From contig JBBPSI010000036.1 of the NCBI GenBank assembly GCA_038093515.1, positions 1 to 64,000 on the forward strand: 64,000 bases of DNA. The letters are read 5' to 3'. The DNA comes from Butyriboletus loyo. Lineage: Eukaryota; Basidiomycota; Agaricomycetes; Boletales; Boletaceae. Made by a program: the position numbers and the translations under genes. Position 1 is the stretch's first letter. Every line of letters starts with the position of its first letter. The notes under the pieces are model-generated. The model saw only the letters and a program-made list of their open reading frames with translations, did no database searches and was not told where the DNA came from. This document shows positions 36,087-48,774 of this stretch, in pieces.

Positions 36087-36377
36087 CTTTGTCCCCTTCA
36101 AGACAAACTGGAAAGCGAGGCAAGTCCATTAGTTATAAACATGTACAAATATCATCGACAGGGGCATCTCTCTCTCTTGAATCGAGGTCCTTTTTTTCTG
36201 CTGTCAGTTTTCTACTTCGGCCGAATGTGCCGACGTATCACGTGTGGTCTGCCAATCGCTCTTACCGAACTTGAACGATCTGGCTCAGTTGTCGTGTGTG
36301 CCAGCTTTTCTCCGCTCCACCATCTCATCGACGACTTTTCTCGCTCCCCCACACACCGGGGGCACTCAGCACACACA

Positions 36378-38339
36378 ATGGACCACTCACCCTCCCAGGA
36401 TCACCAGCAAAAGGACTTTCTTGCCTTTCTCTTCCCAGACTCCGCCGACCAAAATCGCCCACAAGACGCTCACCAGCCAGACGTCATGGCCGCTGTATCG
36501 CTCGCAGCTCATCGTATACCCAATACCCTCCCAAGTTTCACCGGATCCAACAATACCCTCTTCAACCAGCAACCCCTCGATTTCATGGCCATGCCGAATC
36601 TGATATCCCTTCAGGGCTTGGACACCCCCACTACGACCCTTCCCTCTCCTGCGGCCTTCACTCCACAGATGCTCCTCGAGCAGCAGTACAAGCTCACCCA
36701 GTTGCATCAGCTGCAACAGCTTCAGAACCAGATTCAGAGCCAGATCTTTCAGCAACAAGCAAGTCCCTTTCCCTTTCCTTCTTGACATCACCCTCGATTC
36801 TCCCCCATATCTTCCCAGGGCGATCATCTCTAGAATGCTAACTTTTCCTTGACAGCTTGCCCTGATCAGTGGTCAGACTAATCTTGCAGCACACGAAACC
36901 AATCCTGATCCTCAGCGCGACCCGGTTCCTCCCTTCAATGGTCTCCCGACTCCCTGTATGTACCCTTGCTTGTTATGGTCTAATGCTTATCCCTTCTCGT
37001 TCCCAGTATCCTCTGCCGAAATAAGACCTACTAATCCCGACTTCTTGTCGCGCCTCAATCCTCCATTCCAGGACTCAGAGCAATCCATGTACAATTCTCA
37101 CGCTGTAGACGCCATGCCTCTCCTTTCGCCTCAGGAACCGTCCGCATCAACTCCGTACATGAGACACCCAGGATCAGTTTCAGCACCAGCCAATATTGCA
37201 TTTCCGTCCTTTTCCTCTCCGTCCGATCTTGACATCTCTCCGCTCACAAGTCCGTGGCTTGAGGCTTATCCACATCCTCCCAACGCTAGACCAGCCAAGC
37301 GTACGGCTTCCCCGTCTGGGGACGACAGTGCTCGTGTGCCCCGAAAACGTCCCACCCCGACGGTTCCCACGTCGATGAAGGTCCCCCGGAATGTCAAGTC
37401 CGCCACCTCCACGCCGCTCCTGCGTTCTACCCGGGGACGTCGGAATAGCTCTATCGCTGACACAGATTCGCCATCTCCGGTTGATCTGTCTATGCCTCCG
37501 CCTGCACCACCCAGGAACCCTTCCTCTCCGCCCTCTTCCGTGCCCACCACTATATCAGCCCTGCTTTCCCGAGAGGAGGTTCGCATGATGCCCGTGACGC
37601 CAGCAAGCATCATGAATTTGGGTCGACTTGGCGTCAGCAGTAGTCTCGCACCAGTGATACAACCGACTCGGGTAGATAAAGGCAAGGAACCCGCCAAGAC
37701 CAAGGACACGACCTCGGCGCACAAGGCATCTCGCAAGGCGGGTTTGCCGCTTGTTACTTCGGGTCCTAAACCGATCCTTCCAGGTATGCGCACTACATCC
37801 ATACACGAGTGATGAACGCAAGCCGTAATGCTGACGTTGGAGCAGCCGGGTTAGCCGCTTCATTAAACAGTTCGTCGACGGTCTCTCCACCAGCGTCTGT
37901 CACGCGCAAGTCGCACAAGGATGCAGAGCAGAAACGCCGCGATTCGCTCAAGTCGGCGTACGACGACCTGCGTATGCTCCTGCCGCCGATACCCCTCCCA
38001 TCTGACGACAACTTTCCGGACGAGCCGATTCTGCCTGGCGCCCTGCCACCGCGCGGGCCACCCAAGGCGGGTGGTGACGGGCCAAACAAGGGCGTGAGCA
38101 AGCTGCAACTACTTCGCTGTGGAAACGACTACATCCGTACGCTCAATGCCCGTGTCGATCGGCGTGACACGGAGATTGCGACGTTACGACGCGAGGTGCT
38201 CCGGTTACGTGCGTTTGCGGGCGACGATGCGGAAAAGGGAGATGTCGATCTAGACTACGATCTGGATGCGGTAGAGGCTGGGAATCCTAAACTGGGACTG
38301 TCGGTTCTGGACGAAGAAGGCGACGACGGTGAGGAATGA
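36378..38339 (+). CDS. basic helix-loop-helix transcription factor
   Basis: About 600 residues in four or five exons, ATG at 36378. The N-terminal half is Pro/Ser/Gln-rich with a glutamine-rich helix (LEQQYKLTQLHQLQQLQNQ) and likely activation regions. A Ser/Arg/Pro-rich linker carries basic clusters near 37300-37450. The bHLH sits near the C terminus: basic part RKSHKDAEQKRRDSLKSAY, helix 1 YDDLRMLLPPIP, a long Pro/Gly-rich loop (about 35 residues), helix 2 SKLQLLRCGNDYIRTLNAR, and a leucine-zipper-like helix DTEIATLRREVLRLRAF. The His/Glu/Arg pattern of the basic region predicts E-box binding. The long loop is typical of several fungal bHLH factors. The target is unknown. Confidence 0.85.
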
Positions 38340-38564
38340 CGCGGGTCCAGGCCGCAGGAAATCTCGCTTGTCAGTTGTATGTAGTCATGTACCATGTCGA
38401 TCTAATTATGCCAGTTCTTCGTTTGAGGGGGGATTTTGTTGGCAAGAGGATGGGAGGTGCTTTCGCAACCTTCCCAATCAGGGATGATTTTCGTGGAGTT
38501 CGGAGTGTGAATCCATCATTCGGACACGCTGCTCGTTCTCAACTTGTTTGCCATTCACTTCAAT

Positions 38565-39277
38565 ATGTCACAAGGCCAAGGCTTTCCTCGCAGTCCCCTG
38601 TACGTCCATACGTCGGCTTTGAGATACTGATTCCAACGATGCACGTCGCTCAAGGTCGGTCGTGTTCCTGGTTCACGTCGCGCTCGAAGCGCCGCTCGTG
38701 GTCCAGACGTTCTTCTCTCTGGCGTCTGTCCCCTTTATGCAGATGACGAACACGACGGTGGTGTTGCTCAAGGTGCGTTTCTTCCTTTCTACGCTCACCG
38801 CATGGACACACATCCGCGTGTGACGTCTAGTTGTACACCGCCATGATCACGGCGACATGTATTGCTTCCGTGCTCGTCTTTCCTCTCCCAGGTACGTGTT
38901 CTGGATCAACAGTCACGGATGGTCATGGATACTGATGCAGGACGCATTTCAGAGTTTCTCCCCGGAAAACGCGCCCTTGCGATCGCGCTGTGCATATACC
39001 ACTCTATCGCGTCTACGATCCTGTTTCAAGCGCCCCGGTTTATACCGCATACGTTTGGCCCGTGGTTCGAGTCGTGGGTGTCCCTCTTCTCTCTTCCCAC
39101 CCTGCCTCTCATCGGTCTCCCTCGTTCTTTTTGACGCGATTGAATCGACGCACGGACAGATTAAAATTCACGCCTGAAAACGTTTGGGGTACGTTTCATG
39201 GCGTGTTGGGATTGATGATGGTCGTCTGGTGGCAGATGACGTTGCAGTATGCGAATACGTTCCGGGGGAGCATGTAG
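38565..39277 (+). CDS. small multi-pass membrane protein, unknown function
   Basis: About 150 residues in four or five exons. The start ATG at 38565 (MSQGQGFPRSPL) splices through donor GTACGT into a hydrophobic segment (VVFLVHVALEAPLVVQTFF). Further helices are LYTAMITATCIASVLVFPLP, ALAIALCIYHSIASTILFQ and WGTFHGVLGLMMVVWWQMT. It ends with TFRGSM and a TAG. Four membrane spans are likely. No family recognised. Splice joins keep frame at each step, which supports a real gene. Confidence 0.65.
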
Positions 39278-39505
39278 CCCTCTTTCTCTTCGTGTGCTTT
39301 CTTGATCTGCGTGGAAAGGATGGTTGGACAGGGAGGCTTTGAGGGCAAGGATGAGGGCGATGTGCAGGGCAGGAGGTGGTAGAGTTGGCGGGACGACACT
39401 CGGGTGGAATGGCCGCCGGTCATGAGAAATGCTTTGTTTTTCCGAAGGCGGCCGAAACCGAAGCGAAATGTTGATATGTAAGTCAAAAGACGATGGAAAA
39501 TCAAA

Positions 39506-39578
39506 TCCCATTTAGCTCAGTTGGTAGAGCGCGTCACTAGTAATGACGAGGTCAGTCGTTCAAGTCGGCTAATGGGAA
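39506..39578 (+). tRNA. tRNA-Thr (anticodon AGT)
   Basis: Cloverleaf with acceptor TCCCATT paired to AATGGGA (39571-39577) and discriminator A. The D arm is GCTC..GAGC. The anticodon stem CGTCA/TGACG encloses loop CTAGTAA, so the anticodon is AGT. The T arm is AGTCG TTCAAGT CGGCT. No intron. A six-T run 15 bases downstream can end Pol III transcription. Confidence 0.95.
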
Positions 39579-39593
39579 TCAAATTGTGTGCGG

Positions 39594-39599
39594 TTTTTT
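39594..39599 (+). terminator. Pol III terminator of tRNA-Thr
   Basis: Run of six T just after the tRNA gene, the standard RNA polymerase III stop signal. Confidence 0.75.
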
Positions 39600-42500
39600 C
39601 TTACTTTGCTGGTTGAAGTGACTGTCTTCGTTGGTACATTTTTCTACGGTGACTGGGTCCGGTGGTATGTCAGAAACCTACTAGTAATCATTTTTGTTCA
39701 GATTAGGGGCTTGGGCTTGCAGCGGCCCATCGGCAGTACTTTGGTTGCATCACAATAGGTTAACCAGTCGTAGGTTCAGGCCATGGGTGCACATGAATTG
39801 AAAATGGTCTGGTTTCTGGAACCCCCAGAACTGCGCGATCTCGCGGGGTGGGTTACGAATAAATGACAATGACTGTACACTCTACAACTCTTTCCGAGTT
39901 CGTGAGTGTAAATCTTTCGTTGCCGTCACGGCCAGATATGCCTCAGGAACTGAGGGGGGAGAAGGACGGGACTGGATCGTATCGTCACTGGCCCGCCTTG
40001 GAGATAAATAGAATCAGAGGGTCTCGCCTCAGTCGAGTCGAGCGAAGTGTGGAACGGTCTCGTACTGTCTGCGCGGGCATCGTACCGCAGTAGCCGTACG
40101 TGCATATATGTCGCCCAGTTGCGTTCACTGAGCGCTCTAGGGGCTGAGTGAGACTCGGATATGTGACGTGACGTCGGACGGGCCACTCATTGACAGGCTG
40201 GTAGATCGAGGTATCATATCATCGATCGTCCCCGCGACATCTCGGATGGGCACTCCCGGTACCGTGGAGAGGACGGATTCTCCAATTCCAAAGGAGAAAA
40301 GTACAAGACGACAAGGACACCCCGAACTTGGAAGGTCGTCCTGGTTACTTTTCGTTTCTGGATGGAACTGATATATATACATACATTCGTTCATCTTGAA
40401 TGTCTGCTCGTCGTGTCGATGTTTGACATGCGTTGTCTGATGATGTCTGGTAAGATCCTATCGAGAATGCGGCAGAGCGGACGGACGATGACAATAGGCA
40501 TAGACTGTTGCCATTAACCAGTCAGCGAGAGTGAGATTTTCTTTGGAGGCTGCAGAGATGTTTAATGCGCTTCGATTCGAGCATAGCAAGGACGATAATA
40601 AACAATGGTATTGTAATGCTCACTTTCGAGTTCCCATGCGTTTACATGTAACAATTGCTAGGGTTAGTTAGACAATAGACAGAGAACAATAGTGAAGTGC
40701 AATATCCCATTGTACAGCCCCCTCACAACGCGTATTCACCTTGAAGTCAATGCATTACGAACATATCCACTGTATAATCAGTGTGATCCTTTCTGTGTGG
40801 CTTACACCGGAACAGAGGAAAAACCACATTGTTGATACAACCCTGCTGAATTGTACGTACATGCAAGCCTGGCGTACGTTCCGTATACACGTCCACTGAG
40901 ATCAAGGTTCGGAGGTGGACGAGGATGTTGATGCTTGAAATGCGTTGAAACCGATAGGTCTTCCACCCCTCTCTTAAAGGTGCTTGTGCGACACGGTTGT
41001 TTTCCTTGTACGGTGGACGGTTCGATCCTCAGAATCAGTTCCTTCCACCCGATCCGATCAGCTGGTGGTATATTCGGTGTCAGTTTTGGCCATGGCGACG
41101 TACGATGTGCACGCTACATCAAAAGGAAGGAAATAAATTCCATCGACCCAAACGTGGATCCTTCCTAGACACTCGACAATCTCGAGACGGATCTTTTCGG
41201 AGGCTGCGGGAAGGAATGCCGCAGATAAATCTTTCCAGTCAATTGATTTGTGGGTTGCAAGCGGTGCCTTGCAACCCGCCGCCATCTGCTAGCTCCGGTT
41301 TCGGTGGCAACGCTCCAAGTCGCGGATCAACATAATCACCGACCTCGTAGGAGGAAATCGAAACCGTATACGACGGCGACACCACAATGCCCGGACGGGT
41401 GGGTTTCCGAATCTTCTCCTTTGCTTAGATCCTTCCCCCACGCACCAAAAAATGCCCTCTCCGCACCAAATTCATCGAGGCCGGGCCGCGGCCCTTTCGG
41501 CGCCGTCGTTCGTCCGGCTAACTCCTGTACCGTTCTAGGTCTGGTCCATACTAAATCATATACACATCATGTGTCATGGAATCTCCACCAATGACGTCGT
41601 CCAAGGCAAGAAGGAATTTTAGGGTGCCAGCTGCGGGTGCGGCCGGTTCATCAGCCCCATCGTCCACGTTGCGGCCGGTAGACATACACACCATCCTGGC
41701 GACTTGAAATGTTGGCACAACTTTCAAATATTCTACGGCTCGCCGTGAAGCCCGCGCGCAAGTTCTCGGCTTGCCTACCATCTGCAGGGACCGGGGTTCG
41801 TGTTCGTGTTTCCACAACGACCCTGCATAGCGTATATATGGGAACGGTGCTGCGGATAGGCTGACTCGGCAGGCGCCAAAGCTGTGACGGTGAGTATATG
41901 TCGAATTGGTACGCGGGTCACACCGGCCGCCGTTATACCTTGATCGAGTTGGCGCACGTTGATGCGCGCCTGTCCTTTACTCCACATCTATTCGTTCAAT
42001 GCCAAATGGCACGGCGGATGGAGTGCTATATATGTTTGCGGTTCATCGATCCACGTCAGTCCAGGCAACGCAGTCAACCAAGATCCATGATCATTTTATC
42101 ATTACTTATCTGAGTTGTCGTTCAGAACACCATGTCAGCTAAGCGACGGATCGTTAAGGTTTGCGTTTCAGTACCACGAAAAAGGATGTCGATGATACCC
42201 AGATTCATTCCTCGCTCATTGGTCCGCAGGCCAGTGGTCGATGTGTAGATTCGTGTATCAAGGTTGGAGTTGTTGCTTGAAGCCGAGGTGGAGTTCCCTG
42301 ATCCTGTATTGACTGTTACGAACTCGCAGTATCTTGAAGTAACCCACTTGTTAAGATTGTTTGGCACAAGTCTTCTTTGTTTGCGTACGAGAGTGACGTA
42401 CGAGACCAAGGTGAGGGTAATAGGATCCGGTGGATAAGCTCAAGCGCCGACCCGAAAGTGAACCGCCCTGGTCTGGACACGTACCGCCTCGCTATTACCT

Positions 42501-43636
42501 ATAATAAAAATACCTGCGGAGAAATACGGGAGGAAATCAATGCTGTTGATGCGCAGCACGAGCCACACAAACAGCGTCCAGAACCATGCACCTCACTATG
42601 AACGAATATATGGACCTTCTATGGGTGCGAATCGAAAGGGAGAGCCGCTGGAATCAGCGCGGAAATCGCATGCCAATGTAGACACGCGGAAACACTGTGG
42701 GCTGTAATTCCAGTGGTGTCGGAATGAACTCATGGAACACGGTTTCTGTTTAGAGGCAAAATGCTGTGATTCGTTGACACGAGGTTACGAACCTAGGGAA
42801 CATGAAAGACTCCGGCACGGACAGGGAGACACCTGCCGATTTTTCTCAGAGCCACGCTACTCGGTCGTGCATTAGGACGGCTTGGTGGAGTTGGGATGGG
42901 TGCTACTCGCCAGGGAAAAATAGTGGATATCGGGGAGTGAGCACCACTTCCTAAGTAATTCACCACACATTAAATAGGTAAATGGCGATGTGGATGATGA
43001 TTACATACCACCTTTTTGCGCGACCCTGATCGCTCGTGCGCGTGAGTACTCGGCACAGGACGAGAGTCGTTCTCGTAAAGGAGGAGTGAGTTGGAGGGAC
43101 GTGATGATACGGCATCCGCAATAACGCCGGGTGGGATGGAGTGGATGTCATGCTGCGCCACCACGGGCGGTCGGTGACCATTTTCTGAGGTGGGCAGAGG
43201 CGCTGAAGCGGAATGGAGACGGGCAGTGCAAATCGGAGCGCAAAGGAGAGAAGTGAGATAGAAGATTTGAACCGGTTCGGACTGAATTGATCGAGATGGA
43301 TAAGGAGACTAAAAAGGGGCAGGAATGTTCTAGTTTGAGCGAACTGGGACACAAGGCGAACTGGCTGCATCAATGAAGTTCCCAAGCCACCACGTCGAGT
43401 GCGCACAGCCCTCAAGACTGGGAGACACTGGTCTGGCACGATTTTGAAACTGGCTGCAGGCCCACCAGGGTGCGAGTGGGGGGGAATGATGGACAAGTTC
43501 CGATATAGTTATGGCATTAAACGAGGTTGTTTGTAGATGCTTATCCACGTGCCGTAAGCCTACACAACAAGCATAAGAGCCTCTTCAACACGGCCCCCCG
43601 CTGTGCTTTCTGTGCAATTCCCCCCACTCACAAGTT
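39600..43636. other. 4-kb gene-poor stretch
   Basis: No gene supported. Frames are short and on both strands. Two weak hints: a hydrophobic minus-strand run at about 42500-42586 (WFWTLFVWLVLRIN then FLPYFSAGIFIIG) without an exon structure I could close, and a minus-strand frame near 42990-43260 that reads like real coding sequence (PPGVIADAVSSRPSNSL) but has no start. The left boundary is a tRNA gene. Confidence 0.5.
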
Positions 43637-44374
43637 ATGTCCCTCGTCTTCCCAAACCATCCTCTCCAATTCAACCCCCACAAACGATATCGTCGCACCG
43701 CTACTGCCGTTCTCGCAGGCGAATTCGATCTTCGCCCCGCCAGAGATGTCCTCACAAGCCTGCTCAACGGCGTCGGACCCTACAAGGACGTGGAGAAGGA
43801 CGAGGCTGTCCGTAGGAGCAGGAAACGGGAGAGAAAGGAACGCGACAAGGAGAGAAAAAAGAAGGCTGCTCCAAAGGCACCAACGGTAGAGCCCACCGCT
43901 AGATCCACCCCCGCCATCCCCGTGCCACCAGCACCCACCCAGTCCGTCAGTGCCCCTGTCATACAGCCCTCTTCCTTTTGGCGTGCTCGTGGAACGAGCC
44001 ATCGCCCTACAATACACATCGCCACAATGCAACGATCCGTCTCCGTTACACCTCCCCCAATGGCTTCATCCCCAAGGTCCACTCCCGGCCCGTCCGACTG
44101 GTCGACGACGTCCAGAACATCGTCTAAGCGTCCCCTCACACCCGACGACGACACGCACGCCGGAGAACCCACGGTCGCTACGTCCTCGCCCACCCCGGCC
44201 CACAGGAAGAAGAGAGTGGCTGTAAGAAAGGGCTGGAAAGGCTGGGTCGAGGGCTCGCCACCACCATCAGAGAAGTTAATCAATCTGGATGCCGTACCTA
44301 TGCTCCAGGAGAGGCGCACTCGCAGTGGCAAAAGCTTCGATGCTATCGGGGTCGGCAAGGACAGCTGGGTGTAG
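43637..44374 (+). CDS. hypothetical basic nuclear-type protein
   Basis: Unspliced 245-residue frame from the ATG at 43637. The N terminus has a compact block (LQFNPHKRYRRTATAVLAG then DLRPARDVLTSLL), followed by a strongly charged helix (EKDEAVRRSRKRERKERDK and a Lys run) that looks like a nuclear localisation or RNA-binding tail. The middle is Pro/Ser/Thr-rich and disordered, with a second basic patch (RKKRVAVRKGWKGW). It ends with RRTRSGKSFDAIGVGKDSW. Length, even codon use and lack of stops support a real gene. No family assigned. Confidence 0.6.
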   Translation: MSLVFPNHPLQFNPHKRYRRTATAVLAGEFDLRPARDVLTSLLNGVGPYKDVEKDEAVRRSRKRERKERDKERKKKAAPKAPTVEPTARSTPAIPVPPAPTQSVSAPVIQPSSFWRARGTSHRPTIHIATMQRSVSVTPPPMASSPRSTPGPSDWSTTSRTSSKRPLTPDDDTHAGEPTVATSSPTPAHRKKRVAVRKGWKGWVEGSPPPSEKLINLDAVPMLQERRTRSGKSFDAIGVGKDSWV

Positions 44375-45296
44375 ACCTGTAAGTCATCGCATCTTTCAAT
44401 GGATCGGTAGAAAATACTGGTTGATCAGTGGGTAGCCACAGATCTCTATTTGAACGCTTGCAACTACCGTCATCTTACCGCCCGTCCCTGGAGCATGCTT
44501 GATTGAAAAAATTTGTTTCATAGGATCTCAACACCGCCTCGCTGCCTAGCTGTCCCGCTTACTGTAAAACATGCACTGCACTTCGGATCGCCGCACCCCT
44601 CACGCCACCACCCGCATCTTACTCATCATTTCGTTTGGCTTGGTTTCGTATGTTTTCTTTATTAGTGTCACTGTAGGTTGCACTTTTACTTATCGGTCCC
44701 TGTTGCTACAAGTATTCCCGGCATCACAATGATATCTCACTACGTTTAGACAGATTACACATCTGTTTCTTATTGTCGTACTGTGGCCCCCTTCCCAGTG
44801 TGAATCGGTCAACCTCGCAGTCAACAATGTGCCTCCATCAGTTGGGTGTGATTATATATCAAGACTGTCAGTACTGTGATGCTTGACTCTTAGTCCTCGC
44901 GTCTGTCTGCAGTTGGCAAAAATGCAGTAGAATAGATGGAAACTGATTAAGTTTTGGCCCATAGGAAGGTGTGCCGTGATGCCGAAGCTAGACACCCAGC
45001 AGCCGAACGGAGGCAATGATTTATTTGGATTAGACTTAAACAGCAGTAAATAGCGTCATCTCTTCGGTTCGATTGTTGCACGATGCAACGTTAAATTTGG
45101 CGCTCCTCGACGACATATCCCACTCCTATTCTTTTTCCTTTCCGCGGCTGGCGTAAAGTGAGTTTAATCTCTCGGTAACCGTCCGCCCGTCCTGTGCTGG
45201 TTCGACTGTGCCACATTCATTTTATGCGCAAACTCACTCATTTGTCACGTATTCCCTTCTCAGGAAGTCCGTGACTCTGTCTATTTTGTCCTTGCC
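44375..45296. other. intergenic, no supported gene
   Basis: AT-rich spacer of about 0.9 kb. The right end should hold the MTG1 promoter. No frame of note. Confidence 0.5.
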
Positions 45297-47166
45297 ATGC
45301 TGTATGCCATTCCTTTTCCTGCTCTGCCAACTCCGCCATCATGGTTCCCCGGTCACATGAACCGGTTCACGAAGCAGTTGCCTGCCCTCTTATCACGTAC
45401 AGATGTCGTGCTTGAGCTCAGAGATGCCCGGCTCCCACTCACCAGTATCAACCATAATCTCGAGGGTGAGTCTACTCTCGTTCCCTTTGCCTTTCAATCG
45501 GTCCCTATGTCTACGCTTGAATTCAACATATGGTTGACGATTCCCTCACACTATTACGCCCGACGTTCATGGCTGGCCACATGATGATTCCCAGGCCACT
45601 TTGACTATCACGTTTTGGGGTGGGTGACTGTCATGACTAACCATTTTCTGGACAGGAGCGATAAGAAAATGGAGAGCGGAACGGGGTAGAGATACTTCCA
45701 TGATATCGTCGGCGTCAACTGGCCACACTCCCCCAACGATACCAGGGTATGGGGGGACGTTATGTGAACGGGTGGTCGTTCTAAATAAACATGACTTGGT
45801 CCCTGAGTGGGGCGTGGAGGTACGTCCCGTTTGTGTCCGTTTCTCTCTCCGCCGACCTAATAAAGTGCTAGCCATTCCGCAAAGCCATGGCAGCTCGTTT
45901 TCCGGATCAGATAGTCCATTTCGCGTCGTGCAACAAATCTCGGGACATCAAAACGCTGAGTGAGCTGCTCGTAAGTATGTTGCCCTTTCATACACGTCTT
46001 GCACCATATACTCAGCGGTTGCGAATCATGACACTCTGGACGTACAACAAAATACCGCGTATAGACATAGCCAAGACCAACCCACATGCAACAGAAATGA
46101 ACGTGCTCGTTGTCGGCATGCCCAACGTTGGAAAATCCACGCTGCTAAATTCTCTTCGTAGTTTTGGGATCGCCGGTCGTACGTCGCGTTATCCCTGCTT
46201 TTTTTCTACTTTTTTTTTTTTTTTTTTCCATTTTCGGCTGACATTTCTTCGCAGGGACCGCGAAGGCGTTGCAAACATCTGCTCAACCCGGCCATACACG
46301 CGCTTTATCCACCCGGTTGAAAATATCAGAAAGTCCGCTGATTTATTCCTACGACTCTCCCGGAGTCATGCTTCCCTTTCTTGGAAAAGGGGAACAGGGC
46401 GCCGAACGAGGCGTTAAGCTAGCATTAATCGGTAAGTCAACAGGACTGTGAAAAGGTTCAAGACAACAATGATAAAAACAAAAATATTACAGCCGGTATC
46501 AAGGAGGGCTTGTACGACGTGGAAGCTCTCGTCAATTATTTGTTATACAGATTGAATATTCTAGATCCGGTCTGTAAGTCGCCCACATTTCCGTGTTTAT
46601 CTTACTTCACACCACTGACATGGGCTTCTTCGTTGCCCCACTCAGCACCGGCATATCTCAAGGTTTTTCCGGAAGGTTCAGAGCCAACGACGGACGTGAA
46701 TGTCTTTCTCGAACAGCTGGCCGCGCGACTAGGCATGCGAGTCCGAGGCGGTGACGTGGACACCGCACGGGCTGCCAAATGGTTCGTCGAATGGTGGCGA
46801 CGCGAAGGCAGCTTGCTTTCCGCCTCCGCACCACGGTCAATCCGGCAGCGTATGCCACGCGTCTCGGAGGGTCGTCCATCAGGAGGTTCAGAGGACGTGA
46901 CACACCTCCCCGTATCCATCCGCCGTGGGTGGGGATTCGACTTTGAATGGACCGTCGACGTCGTGTCGTCCGACGCGGAGGGCAGGGAAAACGTAGAGGA
47001 AAAGATGGGGGCGTGTATCGATGCATATGTGAGGATGGCAGAGGTACAGGAAGAGTTGGGCGGGGATGTGAGTCAGACGCAGGAGAAGAAGCGGGCTTGG
47101 GAGGACAAGTTAGCCAAGAGGGCTGCAAAGAGCAAGGCAAAGATGTCGCGCAAGAGTGGGGGGTAA
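45297..47166 (+). CDS. MTG1: MTG1, mitochondrial ribosome-assembly GTPase
   Basis: Circularly permuted GTPase of the YlqF/RbgA family, about 420 residues in several exons, ATG at 45297. The order of motifs is that of the family: WFPGHMNRFTKQLPALL and VVLELRDARLPLTS, then G4 VVVLNKHDLVPEWG and G5 FASCNKSRDIKTL before G1 VVGMPNVGKSTLLNSLR, G2 AQPGHTRALS and G3 YDSPGVMLPF. The C-terminal part ends in a Lys-rich tail (LAKRAAKSKAKMSRK). It acts in assembly of the mitochondrial large ribosomal subunit in yeast and animals. The intron near 46180-46255 contains a run of T longer than 15. Confidence 0.9.
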
Positions 47167-48774
47167 GGGGGGCCGAGGTTTTCATGTGGGGTTTGGACGT
47201 CTGGGTATGTCAACTGTGACTTTTTTTACAAGATAAAAATGATTTTTTTGCCCTTGGTTGATTGGTGGACCGGACGACCTCTAGCTGGTGGTCCTAAACA
47301 AAGGCCGAGAACCTGGCAGGCGGGGTTTCTTTTCACTGATTCTTTGTATATCCGCTCACCCACCTTTGCTCATTTTCCCTGGAATGCAAGGTTGATGCAA
47401 GCTCGAAATCTGTCGGTCATTTATATGTTATTTAGCACCTGATACGAAAATCGTATGCACGCACTGTGGACACAAAAGTGCTAGATATCTCGAGATCATC
47501 CAACGCACGGTTCGCCAGGTCTTTTTTCTTCTTATCGGAACTCGCGTTGGGATATCGGTGCTCGCTGCCATCGATTCGCGTCGAATGTCGTTTCTGCCCC
47601 ATGGCCAAAGTCGCGGACGATTCCTTTTTATGATGGTCAATGTCGCTGCTTGTCGCCCTTTTTTGGGGCGCCCATATTGTATTGGCTTTTGGGCAGTATA
47701 CCAGAATCCACGCGCGCGCAAGTATAGACATTTGAACTGTCGCGAACGGATGTAAAGTCATCGCCGTCCGTTTTCGGCGTTGTGCACATCAAAAAAAGGT
47801 CCCAGTGTCCTGGAAATCGTCTTGAATGGTTCCAATCCTCCCTCCTCCACGCCCATCCTCGTGGTGGTAAGTAAGTCCATCGAGCCCGTCCGTACGTGTC
47901 CCTCATGGATCACAAAGCCACTTGACGCTCGAACGTCATTTCTCCCCAGAATAGTCGGATCGACCCAACGTTGGTTGTCAATGTCTTTCCGTGTTCGTCC
48001 GGAAACTCCTCTCCTCTACGAGCGGAAACGTTTAAAGCCTGCCCATCTTAAGGAGCTCGTCCCAGTGGTGCTAGATGACTTGCACCCCGAATCGGTCTTC
48101 TCGTGGGGGGAGTATCACGCAGACGTCCTGGACAGTCATCCGCTTTCCTGGGCCCCCAGGGTTAAGTTTCGTTTTCGCATCTCGAGTGCTGCAGTCTGGA
48201 CGTATTGCCCCGTTGACACTGGACACTGGACACGACCTGAACTCAAACGTGGGTCCCAAAAAAAGGGGCGTATGACATGCCGGCAGATCGGTATGTATAC
48301 CATCATACCCATACACAAAGCTTCCGAGCGAAAGCTGGAACTTGGGGGACTGGGGTGACCTTGGTACGTGGGCAATCTCGTTGAGAGGGACACTTGGAGT
48401 CTAGACTTTTCTATTTTTTTTTCTATTTTTTTTTATTCCTTTTCCTCTCCAGTCGCGCACATGTCGTCTCGCAGGTTGGACTGTTGGACCGTTGGACCAT
48501 GTTTGCGAGCGACCAGAACGTGCACCTGCATGCAAGATTGGCAGGTCTTGGTTGGTCTAAATTCGAAAAAAGCTATGTGTCCACGGCACCGCACGTTTGT
48601 TTTCCGACATAGGTACCTGTTGCGATTATTTCAGCTTTCTTCTTCTCCGTGATGTCTCGCACCTCGCCACGTAAAAAAATGGGATGATAAATAGACCAGA
48701 GAGAGTTGTACGTAGGACCAGATGCCAAAAAAAAAACCACTCGAGGGGCATGCAAACATGCACACAAAAAGGAA
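47167..48774. other. intergenic, no supported gene
   Basis: About 1.6 kb downstream of MTG1. A plus-strand frame at 47780-48358 (192 codons) lacks any domain and starts at a non-ATG codon, so it is not called. A Lys-rich minus-strand frame near 47432-47602 could be a small exon, but nothing links to it. Confidence 0.4.
48766..48770 (-). terminator. Pol III terminator of tRNA-Pro
   Basis: Five A on the plus strand (TTTTT on the tRNA strand), four bases past the tRNA 3' end. Confidence 0.6.

Noticed and set aside
42960..43496. 178-codon minus-strand frame
   Set aside because: Another frame in the same place looks at least as coding-like, neither has a clear start or family, and no splice model closes.
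47780..48358. 192-codon plus-strand frame after MTG1
   Set aside because: Starts at a non-ATG codon, has no domain, and overlaps several antisense frames.
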